From: Syngnathus acus
Taxonomy: Eukaryota; Chordata; Actinopteri; Syngnathiformes; Syngnathidae
NCBI RefSeq assembly: GCF_901709675.1
Contig: NC_051090.1
Location: 2,725,342-2,789,341 of the forward strand
Direction of reading: 5' to 3'
Length of the DNA: 64,000 bases
Both the position numbers and the translations under genes were made by a program. Each line of letters begins with the position of its first letter. The stretch's first letter is position 1. Of the stretch, positions 1 to 12,002 are shown in pieces. The notes under the pieces are model-generated. The model saw nothing but the letters and a program-made list of their open reading frames with translations. It had not been told where the DNA came from and made no database searches.

Positions 1-2680
1 AGTTTCAGTTGCTATAAATTAGCTAGTTGTGGGATTCATGACTGAGGATAAGCGGCCAAAACACATTTTGGGGTTAAATGCAACATCTGTGTTCACAGCT
101 GGAATCCCAAAGTGACTCTTGAGGAGTCAAGAGGACTCTTGTATTCCTCCAAATGACATCAGCACTCAAATGATGTTAGACACACTTCACCTTTACGAAC
201 CTTCTCGACGCCCACTGGTACGCAAGCAAAAGGAACACTCACAGGCTGGCACACGTTGGTGTTCCGTCCCACCCGTGCTTCCCACGCACTCCATCATCAT
301 CCTCAACGTGATCCTGCGCAACGTGTCTATGCATGTGGCGGTCTTGATTTCATATTCAAAATGTTTTGTTTTTTTATTGCCTCACATTTTTCGATTTCCT
401 TACAATCTAGCTTGAGCTTTGTGCTCTTGGTCCAAAACCTTAAAAGTGAGGCTCTCTCTGTTCGGTGTCGATTTTAGCGCGAGCGGCCCATCAGCGGTTG
501 GGCTCCAGATAGGAGCACATGCTTGACGGTGCGAGAAGAGCTTTTGTTTTGTATGCACACAATACTGTCAGAGCCCGGCTCAGCTCTCAGCAGCGCTTTC
601 ATGCTGGCTGCCTTCACCTTTCACCCCTTCACCACCGCTTCATTCCGCTTTTCCCGAGTGTCCGAAGGAAAGCTGTTTATGTGGTAGCGAGGTGATCCAT
701 CAGATTTCTGTGATTGTCATATATCCATGGACGGCTCATATGTTGCGGCCTGCAGTGAACTTCAGACTCCGCCTCAGCCAATGCAAGAATGAGGCTTTTG
801 TGGCCCAAACGTGGAGGCTGGGAACCAGAGGAGCAACCCGGCTCACCTTACGCCGCCCTGGTTCCCACACTGCCCTGAGGATGCTTTATTATTATTATCC
901 TTAACCCTTAATCTCCACCGTGATATTACCCGACACCCCAAGCTGTACATCACGAGGGCAGTGTGTAAACATCTGCACCGAGCTCCCTCCTGAGATTTCC
1001 CAGAAGAGCGGATATTCCCATCTTGCTTGTGTTTTTCCTCCTAAAATGACAGCCAGGTAAAAAAAAAGGCACTCTGCAATTTTTCCCCCCAAAATGACAA
1101 ACATTCCGGAACTTCACCATGTCTTTTGGGGCCTACACCACAGAATTTGATGGGAATTGACCAAACGCCCCCTCGGTGTAATTAGGCCACCCACTCAACT
1201 CCAAATGGGCGCCTCCGACAGCATTACCGCCTTCGTACTGCCACCCAACGCATAATGGCTGCCCCCATTACCGCCTTTGTACTGTACACAGTTATTAAAA
1301 CACTCGTGGCGAAAATGTCGTGTTGCTCAGTTTCCCTCCTCGCTACCCTGGCTGCGTGCAATCCCAGCACATGAGACAAGAACAACACTACAGAGGCTCT
1401 TTCTCACGTCCACACAGTCTCTCTCTCATGGTGCCACCAGCAGTGTGTCATGGAAAAGTACTGCAGCAGCAGCAGCAGAAGAAGCACCAGGGACGGCCGT
1501 CGTCAGTCGCATATCAGACGGCCTTGGACGCACGCACAGTCATCCAGACACTAAAAAGATAACCCCGCCAGCTTCTGCTTTTCCGAAGGCAGACATCGTT
1601 ATCTGAGGCGGGGTCGTCGAACTGATTTGTTTGTACCCTCCAGCTGGAGGCGAAACCCATTACCGGTAGAGATTGATGAGGCAGCTCAAGGATAGCCAAC
1701 GCGTATTGCAAATGGATAGTTGCACACGTTGAAGCAATACGATTTTTTTTTTTTTTTATAGGTCGTGGCCCAACGCAAACGTTTAGTGGGCCATCAAGCT
1801 TTCATTAATTTCGAACCCGGATCCCCATTCCTTGTGTGCACCTCCAGACTTACTGCTGCTTTGCCACAAGGACCTTGCTCTAACCTTGACTGAGCCTCGC
1901 TGCTTAAATCAAGTAAATAGCACCCGGCCTAAAATGGATCACTGTAGGACACCTGTCACTGAGACATTGGGTTGTATAATATTACCCTGTGCAAAGACAG
2001 GGTTGCTAAGAGGAAAAGTTTCTATCTATTAAATTACAATATTCAGAAATTCTTTGAAAAATGCTGATTCTAAAATCTGTTTCCAATTGTGACATAGTCC
2101 TGATTGACTCAAACTGTCAGATTGCGTGAGAGGCAGACAAGATGTTCCTCTTTTCAAAGAGGAAAATCTTTTAGTTGTATCAAAATAAAATCAAGTGAGA
2201 GAACTGAACAATGAAGAGGAAATGACTTCAAGGAGAACGTGAAACAGTGGTGGAAAAAATAGATAATAAAAAACATGCTGTTGATGGCTGGATGGGGGAA
2301 AGTACAACAAAACAAATGCCTAGAATAAACCAGCTTTGTAAGCAGCAATTACACGTACTTTTGTGGTTTCGGATAGCCGAGACCTTCTGACACAGGGCCT
2401 CGTTGTCTGTTGAAGGGTCAAGTGCAAGGTTAAGTGACTTATCTGCACCTTTTACAGAATTTCCTTGTCTTTATTTCTTTGTTTCTGCAAATATGAGCTC
2501 TTGTTTACTTTGGACACACAAGACAACTTGTCATGTGTATCAACACGCCGACTTGGTATGATACATTTGCTCTGATGGTACGTTTAATATACATAACACA
2601 TAATTCTTTCTATTTACTAAACATGGAAAGTATCTATTTGATGAATAGTTTGACGACAGCGCTCTCTGGTGGAGTGTCGT
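1..2680. other. Upstream intergenic DNA, no gene recognised
   Basis: I see no convincing coding exon on either strand. The open frames are short, unrelated to families I know and lack paired splice sites. Local features are a CAG run near 1461-1478, a poly-T run at 1742-1758 and a short local duplication of 'ATTACCGCCTT' around 1224 and 1269. The stretch may hold regulatory DNA for zbtb11 or the end of a gene further left, but nothing in the sequence proves either. Confidence 0.5.
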
Positions 2681-2699
2681 GTTTCTTTTATTTTCTTCG

Positions 2700-2961
2700 G
2701 GGGTGCATTTCCGGCGTAACGTACGTAACATCCGGTTGTGCAGCAGCCATTTTCTCTGTTCGGGCACGTCTACTCTGACGCTAGAACAACTGCCGTTCCA
2801 CCTCAACAAAAACACTCGAATATACATACCATGGCTTTATTTCGACTTTAAACTTGTATGTAAAAATATATTAACATCTAAAAACGCACGTCCAAGGCAA
2901 GGACAGACTTTTCGTGATAAACGCCCCGCGTTGAAGCGGGCGAGAGGGCCGAGAGAGCACT
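2700..2961 (+). promoter_or_regulatory. zbtb11: Probable zbtb11 promoter and 5' UTR
   Basis: Directly upstream of the zbtb11 start codon is a short GC- and CpG-richer stretch. It carries two ETS-like cores (TTCCGG at 2709-2714 and ATCCGG near 2730) and a GCAGCCATTTTCTCT stretch at 2744-2758. That stretch resembles the initiator-proximal GCCATTTT (YY1-type) element of TATA-less housekeeping promoters. No TATA box is visible. Transcription probably starts close to 2745-2760, giving a 5' UTR of about 200 nt. The motifs are visible; the start site is inferred. Confidence 0.5.
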
Positions 2962-5900
2962 ATGTCGTGCAGCGAAAGCTACTTGGCTATCTTTCGCTAT
3001 TTGACGGACGAGCGGGAGCCGTACGCGCCTGGCACGCCGGGCAACACCAAGCGCAAGATCCGCAAAGCAGCAGCCTGCTACGTGGTCCGCGACGGCACCC
3101 TGTACTACCAGCGGCGACTCAAGGGCCAAGACGAGTTCACCGAGCTGGAGGTCGTGCTGCGGGATGAGCGGAGGAAGGAACTGATCGAGCAAACGCACGT
3201 CCTCGAAGGAGGAGAGCACCTCAACCAGCAGCTCACTTGGGAGGGCATCTCGCGGAAGTACTGGTGGAGAGGTAAGAGCGGAAGACGAGTTGTGCGGCAG
3301 CCCCGGAAAATAATTTTCTTTTTGGGATAAAACAGTAATATGAGCGAGAAAATGTCAGCGTTTCGTATCAAACACATCCCCGGTGGTCACTGTGACGTAC
3401 ACATGAGTTTTGGCACCATCCTGTGGTCATTAACTTGGAGGTTTCCAGTGTTTCCATCATTGATGGTGGTTTTTGTCGTCCACCGTAGGTATCCTGAAGC
3501 ACGTGAAGGATCACATCCGCGAGTGCACAACCTGCACCGCTCGCCGTGGGGCGGATGACAGTTTTGGGGGAGGCGGCCGGGCGAGGAAGCGCAAGACAGC
3601 CGATAGAGATGACGACGATGATGAAGAAGAGGAAGAGATGGAGGTGGGAGAAGAAATTGATGATCTCTTCCACACAAAGTCAAGATCCAAGGTGGCAAAG
3701 ACTTCAGATAAGCAGGAGCTGGTTTATGTAAGTATTGTTAGCCTGCTATATTAGCACATACACCGGGAATGGTGGAGTTCATCCTGAGCTGCGTGTGTTT
3801 TTTTTAACCCCCAGGTGAACAGCAAAGGCGAGGTGAACCAGTTCTTGTCCAATCATGGCCAGACGGTGCTGGACAAACTCAACCAACAGCGACTCAACAA
3901 TCATTTCTGTGACATCACGCTGCTGATTGAGGGTGAGGAGTACCGGGCGCACAAGGCTGTGTTGGCGGCGTGCAGCGAGTACTTCAATGAGCTCTTCTTC
4001 GAAAAGGGCGCCGCGGCCACGCACGAGGCTGTGGTCGACCTTGCCGGTGAGTTGGCATCTATGCTTGTTAGGCGTTAAACCAGAATAGAGTTCCTTGATT
4101 TGAGAAAATGCTTGGGGATTTCTTTTTGATTCGAGTACCCGCTGATTTGGTGTGTCCGTACGATTTTGCTGGCTTGGCCTCAATCCAGTGCCTCAACTCT
4201 TGCCCTTCTCTCTATCCAGGGTTCACCAAAGACAGCTTCCTTCCCCTGCTGGATTTCTCCTACACGTCCATGCTGACGTTCAACTTCAATGTTATGGCGG
4301 AGATTGCCAATCTGGCGCGCCACCTGCTGATGCCTGAGGTGCTGCAGATCTGTGAGTCGGTGCACAAGCAGGTGGAGGAGCAGAGGCTGGTCCTGTACCA
4401 GCGCGAGGACAGCCGTGCCGTTTTACCAGAACAGACAGCGGAGTCCACCCCCGACGAGGCGGGCTCTTACACGGTCACCATACAGAGCGACGGCAGCGCG
4501 GTAGTCACCCAGGCCGGGCTTGCTGTGGAGGGGGAGTCTTTTGCCATTGTGGCGCCCGCGGGCACGGAGCAGCCGGTCACGGCAGAGGGGGTGGAGACCA
4601 GCGAGACCCTGACGCTGATCGCGCACCAGGCCGCCCTTATGGGCGCCGAGGGGGAAACCATGACGGTGGTCACCCACAGCGGTCAGGCGGGAGCCACCGA
4701 GTCCCTGGCAGTGGTGTCCGCCTGCCTGGCTATCGAGCAGCCAAACGGGGCGGAGGCCTTCCTTTTAAACATGGAGGCGGCAGAGGAGAAGTCTGCAGAA
4801 ATGAACACAGAACTTCAGAACCAGGTGGACAACGACACACCCAAATTGGCCACCGAAGCCCCAGAGTCAGCCCCCGAAGCCCTCGTTCCGGCGCCCCCGA
4901 AACGGAAACGTGGGCGCCCGCCCAAGGTGAAGAAAGATGTGGCGATGGAGGAGATTGCCCCGCCGCCAGAGGAGGAGGAGGCAGAGCCGTCTGCCGAGGA
5001 CGACAAGCTAGACACGGCGAGCGACTCCAACCAACGGCGACTGCGGCAGCGCTCCATTGGCGAGGGTGGCTACGCTCGCCTCCATATGGGCCTGGATGAC
5101 GACGACGAGGGGAAGAGCGCCGCCGTGGCCCCTTGTGCCACCCCCACCCTCAGCCCAAAGGTATGCTCTTCTATCGCCCAATTACTCATGTGTTCACACT
5201 TGACTTCATCTGAGACACGGTTGTTGTCTTGGTTGGCACTGCTCTTTTGGTTAGCAACAGAGTGCAGGTTAGTCCAGTTGATTGCAGTCATGCTGTCATG
5301 AACCCCCACAGGTTCCCTTATTTACTGCACTCACCACAAACATTGTTGTAGGTGGGTCCGAGGCCAGGAAAGAGGGGGCGGCCTCCCAAGCAGCTGGAAG
5401 AGAACCTGGTGAAAGAAGAACCCGGGTCTACGGAGGACAAGGAGCCAGACCACGCAGAAGCCGTCGCGACCGAAGACGCTCGCTCGACAGGGGCCGCCGA
5501 CGTCCCCACCCCGGCGGCATCTGACCCGGGTGTGGATGGCGAGGTCCCGGCCCAGGGCGCCGTGGAGGGAGAGCATACGTGCTTAGAGTGCGGCTTATCT
5601 TTCCCACGCCGCTACGCCCTCATCATGCACGCCAGGAAGCATGACAAAAGTCGCGGATACAAGTGCAGCGTAAGCAGAGGCCTACTTCAATTTGAACTCT
5701 GCCCTACTTTGCCTTGACACGCTAATTCCTACCATTCGCAAAGTTAAAAGTAAACGTGCTGTGTGTTCCAGCTGTGCAGCAAAGACTTCCAGTACGCCGC
5801 CTCTTTGCGCGCCCACCTGGCCCGCCACAAGCAGCAGAGCGCCCAGAGGGCACCCGCCTCCAAATCGGCGTCCTCTTCGCATGTCGCCGAGGGCGGCCAG

Positions 5901-7766
5901 GACTCCAAAGCGGCGACCTGGTCGCACACCAAGCGCGAGTTTGTGTGCGACATTTGCGGCAAGACGCTGCCCAAGCTGTACTCGTTGCGCATCCACATGC
6001 TGCACCACACGGGCGTGCGGCCGCACACATGCAAGGTGTGCGGCAAGAGCTTTGCCCACAAGCACAGCCTCAAGATGCACCGTGTCCTCCACGACGTCAC
6101 CAAGCAGTTCCAGTGTCAGTACTGTCACAAGTCCTTTGTCAGCAAGCGCAGCATGGAGGAGCACACCAGCCTACACACCGGTCAGAACACCACTTCACTG
6201 AAAATGTTTCTCAGAATCGTTCATTTGAAAAAGCAACATTCCCTGATTTGAAACCCTCGCCTTTATTTGAAACCATCATTTTGAACTTTAATCTTTACTT
6301 AACATTTGCTTAAAACGCTAGCTGAGGCTTTTACTGTAATTTGACCCTCAGCCCAACCTTTTCCCAAACGAACATTTGAACACTTAATTTTCGTTTGAAA
6401 CCCTAACCTGAAAGTTTTTCTTGTTTGCATTGCGCTCGATGTCCTTCGGCGTGGCAGGCGAATCCAAGTACCTGTGCAACACGTGTGGGGCCACGTTCCA
6501 CCGAGCCTCGGCCTTGAGCAAGCACCTGAAGAAGCACAGACCCAAGCCGGACGTTCGTGCCTTCGCCTGTTCCCAGTGAGTGCAACCCCCCCTCATCTTT
6601 TCCATGCAAACGCTGTTTGGGCACTGACGACCGCTCATGCGCTTTTCGGCAGCTGCGAGAAGCGCTTCTACGAAGCCAAAGACCTGCAGCAGCACATGAA
6701 CAAGCACATGGGCCTCAAGCCCTTCCAGTGTCAGATATGCGGCAAGTGCTACAGCTGGAAGAAGGACTGGTACTCGCACGTCAAGTCGCACAGCGTGGCC
6801 GAGCCGTTCAAGTGAGTCTCGGACCAAGACCTCCGGCCTTGTATAGAAGCCAAATGTTGAAAACCTTGCTCACTCCCGCTCAGGTGCCAGGTGTGCGGCA
6901 AGGAGTTCTTCGAGAAGGCGCTGTTCCGGCGTCACGTGAAGAAAGCCACGCACGGCAAGAAGGGTCGCGTCAAGCAGAACCTGGAGCGAGAATGCGAGCA
7001 CTGCGGCAGGAAATTCACGCAGCTCAGAGAGTACAGAAGACACATCAACAATCACCAAGGTGATGCCCGGGCTCATTTTTACAGAAGCACAATAAGTAAG
7101 AACACAACAGCTGAACGACACGCAACGTTTGTGTCTTTTCTGCTTTCTTCTCCTCCAGGCGTGAAGCCGTTTGAGTGCGTGACGTGCGGCGTGGCGTGGG
7201 CCGACGCCCGCTCACTGAAGCGCCACGTACGCACGCACACGGGGGAGCGTCCCTACGTCTGCCCCAACTGCAACGAGGCGCACATCGACGCCCGCACCCT
7301 CCGCAAGCACATGTCCAAGTACCACGCCGACAGCCTACCCTGCAAGATCATGCTGGAGAAGGACACACTGCAGTTTCACAACCAGGGCACGCAGGTAGAG
7401 CACGCCGTCAGCATCCTGGCGGCCGACCTGCCGCCCGAGCTGCGGCTGGCGCAGACGCCCGCCCCGCCCGCCGGCGCCTCCTCCTCTGAGGAAATCGAGA
7501 CGGTGCTGATTACCGAAGAGACGGTGGAGGCGGTAGAGGCGGTAGAGGCGGTAGAGGCGGTAGAGGCGGTGCAGGCGGTGCAGGCGGTGGAGGCGGTGGA
7601 GGCGGTGGAGGCGGCGGCCGACGGCTCACTGGCCACGCTGTCCGACCGGGGCATCATGCAGGTGGTCAACTACGTGCTGGCGCAGCAGGCCATGACGGGC
7701 ATCCGGCTGGACGAGGCGCCCGACGCCATTCAGACCATGGAGGTCGAGGTGGCCGAGATAGAGTAG
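2962..7766 (+). CDS. zbtb11: Zinc finger and BTB domain protein 11 (ZBTB11), 10 coding exons
   Basis: Coding exons: 2962-3271, 3489-3727, 3815-4046, 4220-5160, 5352-5669, 5772-6180, 6458-6575, 6653-6811, 6884-7059 and 7159-7766. All introns are GT-AG and phases match, giving 1169 codons. The start MSCSESYLAIFRYLTDEREP is the conserved vertebrate ZBTB11 N-terminus. Domains in order: a retroviral-integrase-like HHCC zinc module (H79, H86, C116, C119), an acidic stretch, a BTB/POZ dimerisation domain (about 195-312), a long low-complexity linker, two AT-hooks with core RGRPPK (about 490 and 582), and 12 C2H2 fingers (about 651-1023). The tail is acidic and includes the conserved IMQVVNYVLAQQ motif. 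The family is a nuclear DNA-binding regulator linked to mitochondrial and haematopoietic gene control. Oddities are an expanded Val-Glu-Ala repeat in the tail and a linker longer than in mammals (human is about 1053 aa). The family call is very secure; exon edges are from splice consensus only. Confidence 0.96.
6181..6457 (+). repeat. Degenerate TTTGAAACCCTAA-like repeat in zbtb11 intron 6
   Basis: This zbtb11 intron is built largely from loose variants of TTTGAAACCC/TTTGAACNNTAA, for example at 6246-6256, 6268-6275, 6371-6380 and 6395-6406. A similar degenerate repeat lies in the tp63-tprg1-lpp region at 45437-45665. It reads as a decayed minisatellite rather than coding sequence. Confidence 0.4.
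7524..7613 (+). repeat. zbtb11: In-frame 9-bp minisatellite in zbtb11 last exon (10 units)
   Basis: Ten tandem 9-bp units encode VEA x5, VQA x2 and VEA x3 just before the conserved C-terminal motif. The unit variants are GTAGAGGCG, GTGCAGGCG and GTGGAGGCG. The human protein has only a few residues of similar composition here. Because the unit is a multiple of three, copy-number change keeps the frame, so length polymorphism is likely. Confidence 0.9.
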
Positions 7767-7879
7767 AAATATTTGTTATCCTGGACCTTTGTTTTTATTT
7801 AGCTTGAGCCACCCTTTCAACTGTGTAAATAGCTTTGGACAAATTGGAGGAATTGAGGCTTTTTGGGCCTACATAAGAT

Positions 7880-7885
7880 AATAAA
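7880..7885 (+). terminator. zbtb11: Polyadenylation signal of zbtb11
   Basis: A canonical AATAAA lies 114 nt downstream of the zbtb11 stop codon, followed by a T-rich and GT-rich stretch (7909-7949) that suits a cleavage and downstream element. The 3' UTR would be about 130-140 nt. Confidence 0.75.
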
Positions 7886-8204
7886 AAACAAATGCCACTG
7901 CATTATCCCTTGTTTTTTTAAGCCAATTTTGTTTGCTTGTGTGTGTGTTAATGGACTCTTCATTAAGTCGGGTGACCAGATTTATATATAACATATATAT
8001 ATAATAACAAAAGCATATTTAACTAGTTTTAAAGTGGAACACTAAGTAAAAAAAGACCAAAGAAATACGACCATCGGTGCAGCATCTGAAGAAGAAAAAA
8101 GGGCTCCTCTTCAGTCCTCCTCTTGCGGTCTGTGTTGGCTGGCACCTTTACCTGCCTGCCTTGCATGTCAAGCACTCAGCTTCATAAGGATCACGAGCCT
8201 GGCG

Positions 8205-8420
8205 AATAGTGTTGGCTCGTGAGTGAACGATTCGTTCAAAAGAACGAATTTCTTTCAGTGAACGAATCACTTCCTAATGTGATTGGTTCTTTTTTCAGTT
8301 CATATGACTTCAACCGGTAGGTGTCGGTAATGCGCATTGAAGCTGGTGCCACCTCGCCATAAAACAAAACGAAGAAGAAAATGACGTCACTTCCTGTTCA
8401 CCAACGAACAGTTCAGCTTT
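8205..8420 (+). mobile_element. Left end of a fold-back element (inverted to 12660-12860 and 14826-14880)
   Basis: The block at 8318-8390 (TAGGTGTCGGTAATG through GAAGAAGAAAATGACGTCA) reappears as its reverse complement at 12786-12858. The outer part, 8226-8275, is rich in GAACGAATC/GATTCGTTC palindromic words and matches the reverse complement of 14838-14875. No transposase frame is seen. I interpret this as the terminal region of a non-autonomous DNA transposon, hAT-like by its GTTCGTTC-rich ends, but the superfamily is a guess. Confidence 0.55.
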
Positions 8421-8730
8421 GGCCATGATTTTTCCCTAATGAACTGGCCTGTTTTTAGGTACGCTTGAAAATGGGGGCGTACCTAAAGGAGTGTCCGTGT
8501 GACGTCACAGATCAAACAGCCAATCAGAAAGTGGGGGTGAGGGCGGGTGTGGCACTTTTCACTTTTAGTTAAGCTTTGGCCATGATTTTCCCCTAATGAA
8601 CTGGCCTGTTATTAGGTACACGTGAAAATGGCGGTGTACCTAATGGAGTGTCCAAGTGACGTCACGGATCAAACAGCCAATCAGAAAATGGGGGTGAGGG
8701 CGGGTGTGGCACTTTTCACTTAAACCAGGT
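8421..8730 (+). repeat. Two direct ~155-bp repeats, left inverted arm
   Basis: Two head-to-tail units start near 8421 and 8575. Each runs from TTTGGCCATGATTTTTCCCTAATG, through an ATTAGGTACAC...GTGTACCTAA palindrome, a TGACGTCAC word and AACAGCCAATCAG, to GGCACTTTTCACTTT. The same unit occurs in opposite orientation at 11335-11925 and 14708-14826, so the satellite between them is bracketed by inverted arms. Confidence 0.8.
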
Positions 8731-8745
8731 GTGCCGACCTCCAGT

Positions 8746-11330
8746 CCTTTGACCATGATATTTCCCTAATAAAGTGGCCTGTTATTAGGTACACTTGAAA
8801 ATGGCGGTGTACCTAATGGAGTGTCCGTGTGATTCCCTCGTTAAGTGCACCTGCGTGAAAAGTTTTAGCTCCTGTGGAACGTGAAAGGAGCTAAAACTTT
8901 TCACGCAGGTGCGCTTAACGAGGGTCACTTGGAAAACATGTTGGAACGTGGCCTCGAGGACTAGAGCTTGACACCTGTGCCCTTTGACCATGATATTTCC
9001 CTAATAAAGTGGCCTGTTATTAGGTGCACTTGAAAATGGCGGTGTACCTAATGGAGTGTCCGTGTGATTCCCTCGTTAAGTGCACCTGCGTGAAAAGTTT
9101 TAGCTCCTGTGGAACGTGAAAGGAGCTAAAACTTTTCACGCAGGTGCGCTTAACGAGGGTCACTTGGAAAACATGTTGGAACGTGGCCTCGAGGACTAGC
9201 GCTTGACACCTGTGACCTTTGACCATGGTATTTCCCTAATAAAGTGGCCTGTTATTAGGTACACTTGAAAATGGCGGTGTACCTAATGAAGTGTCCGTGT
9301 GATTCCCTCGTTAAGTGCACCTGCGTGAAAAGTTTTAGCTCCTGCGGAACGTGAAAGGAGCTAAAACTTTTCACGCAGGTGCGCTTAACGACGGTCACTT
9401 GGAAAACATGTTGGAACGCGGCCTCGAGGACTAGAGCTTGACACCTGTGACCTTTGACCATGATATTTCCCTAATAAAGTGGCCTGTTATTAGGTACACT
9501 TGAAAATGGCGGTGTACCTAATGGAGTGTCCGTGTGATTCCCTCGTTAAGTGCACCTGCGTGAAAAGTTTTAGCTCCTGTGGAACGTGAAAGGAGCTAAA
9601 ACTTTTCACGCAGGTGCGCTTAACGAGGGTCACTTGGAAAACATGTTGGAACGTGGCCTCGAGGACTAGCGCTTGACACCTGTGACCTTTGACCATGGTA
9701 TTTCCCTAATAAAGTGGCCTGTTATTAGGTACACTTGAAAATGGCGGTGTACCTAATGGAGTGTCCGTGTGATTCCCTCGTTAAGTGCACCTGCGTGAAA
9801 AGTTTTAGCTCCTGTGGAACGTGAAAGGAGCTAAAACTTTTCACGCAGGTGCGCTTAACGAGGGTCACTTGGAAAACATGTTGGAACGTGGCCTCGAGGA
9901 CTAGAGCTTGACACCTGTGACCTTTGACCATGATATTTCCCTAATAAAGTGGCCTGTTATTAGGTACACTTGAAAATGGCGGTGTACCTAATGGAGTGTC
10001 CGTGTGATTCCCTCGTTAAGTGCACCTGCGTGAAAAGTTTTAGCTCCTGTGGAACGTGAAAGGAGCTAAAACTTTTCACGCAGGTGCGCTTAACGAGGGT
10101 CCCTTGGAAAACATGTTGGAACGTGGCCTCGAGGACTAGAGCTTGACACCTGTGACCTTTGACCATGATATTTCCCTAATAAAGTGGCCTGTTATTAGGT
10201 ACACTTGAAAATGGCGGTGTACCTAATGGAGTGTCCGTGTGATTCCCTCGTTAAGTGCACCTGCGTGAAAAGTTTTAGCTCCTGTGGAACGTGAAAGGAG
10301 CTAAAACTTTTCACGCAGGTGCGCTTAACGAGGGTCACTTGGAAAACATGTTGGAACGTGGCCTCGAGGACTAGCGCTTGACACCTGTGACCTTTGACCA
10401 TGATATTTCCCTAATAAAGTGGCCTGTTATTAGGTACACTTGAAAATGGCGGTGTACCTAATGAAGTGTCCGTGTGATTCCCTCGTTAAGTGCACCTGCG
10501 TGAAAAGTTTTAGCTCCTGCGGAACGTGAAAGGAGCTAAAACTTTTCACGCAGGTGCGCTTAACGAGGGTCACTTGGAAAACATGTTGGAACGCGGCCTC
10601 GAGGACTAGAGCTTGACACCTGTGACCTTTGACCATGATATTTCCCTAATAAAGTGGCCTGTTATTAGGTACACTTGAAAATGGCGGTGTACCTAATGGA
10701 GTGTCCGTGTGATTCCCTCGTTAAGTGCACCTGCGTGAAAAGTTTTAGCTCCTGCGGAACGTGAAAGGAGCTAAAACTTTTCACGCAGGTGCGCTTAACG
10801 AGGGTCACTTGGAAAACATGTTGGAACGCGGCCTCGAGGACTAGAGCTTGACACCTGTGACCTTTGACCATGATATTTCCCTAATAAAGTGGCCTGTTAT
10901 TAGGTACACTTGAAAATGGCGGTGTACCTAATGGAGTGTCCGTGTGATTCCCTCGTTAAGTGCACCTGCGTGAAAAGTTTTAGCTCCTGCGGAACGTGAA
11001 AGTGATCAAAAACTTTTCACGCAGGTGCGCTTAACGAGGGTCACTTGGAAAACATGTTGGAACGCGGCCTCGAGGACTAGAGCTTGACACCTGTGACCTT
11101 TGACCATGATATTTCCCTAATAAAGTGGCCTGTTATTAGGTACACTAGAAAATGGCGGTGTACCTAATGGAGTGTCCGTGTGATTCCCTCGTTAAGTGCA
11201 CCTGCGTGAAAAGTTTTAGCTCCTGCGGAACGTGAAAGGAGCTAAAACTTTTCACGCAGGTGCGCTTAACGAGGGTAACTTGGAAAACATATTGGAACGC
11301 GGCCCCTCGAGGACTGGAGGGTAACACCCC
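8746..11330. repeat. 235-bp tandem satellite, 11 units, each with a 39-bp-arm hairpin
   Basis: Units repeat every 235 bp, anchored on ATTAGGTACAC at 8784, 9019, 9254 and so on to about 11135, and are nearly identical. Each unit holds two palindromes. The first is an 11-bp-arm one (8784-8794 with 8807-8817, 12-nt spacer). The second is a large hairpin with 39-bp arms (8835-8873 and 8886-8924) differing at one base around a 12-nt loop. The first third of the unit equals the start of the flanking ~155-bp repeat, so the satellite appears to have arisen from it by gain of the hairpin. Unit 10 has a disrupted right arm (about 11003-11009). A 68-codon open frame recurs on the minus strand only because the units are alike. 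Confidence 0.95.
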
Positions 11331-11334
11331 TGGT

Positions 11335-11925
11335 TGAAGTGAAAAGTGCCACACCCGCCCTCACCCCCACCTTCTGACTGGTTGGTTGATCTGTGACATC
11401 ACTCAGACACTCCATTAGGTACACCGCCATTTTCAAGTGTACCTAATAACAGGCCACTTCATTAGGGAAAAATCATGGCCAAAGCTTAACTGAAAGTGAA
11501 AAGTGCCACACCCGCCCTCACCCCCACTTTCTGATTGGCTGTTTGATCTGTGACATCACACGGACACTCCTTTAGGTACGCCGCCATTTTCAGGTGTACC
11601 TAATAACAGGCCACTTCATTAGGGAAAAATCATGGCCAAAGCTTAACTGAAAGTGAAAAGTGCCACACCCGCCCTCACCCCCACTTTCTGATTGGCTGTT
11701 TGATCTGTGACGTCACACGGACACTCCTTTAGGTACGGCGCCATTTTCAGGTGTACCTAATAACAGGCCACTTTATTAGGGAAAAATCATGGCCAAAGCT
11801 GAACTGAAAGTGAAAGGTGCCACACCCGCCCTCACCCCCACCTCCTGATTGGCTGGCTGGTCTGTGACGTCACACAGACACTACATTAGGTACACCACCA
11901 TTTTCAGGTGTACCTAATAACCTTA
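11335..11925 (-). repeat. Four ~155-bp repeats in inverted orientation, right arm
   Basis: Four units, starting near 11335, 11491, 11651 and 11807, are the reverse complement of the left-arm units at 8421-8730. They share GTGCCACACCCGCCCTCACCCCCA, the TGACGTCAC or TGACATCAC word, TTAGGTACRCCGCCATTTTCA and AATCATGGCCAAAGC. Divergence between units is modest. Together with the left arm they could form a very large cruciform flanking the satellite. Confidence 0.85.
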
Positions 11926-12002
11926 TGTATTTTTTGTACGTGTCAAGAATGTTGCTCTTTATTTTGGGGGACACCAACACGTTACACAACGTAAAACACA
12001 TA

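Noticed and set aside
8785-11354. Ten repeated 68-69 codon frames on the - strand
   Set aside because: They recur because the satellite unit recurs. The frame spans the hairpin, has no domain, and varies like noncoding DNA.
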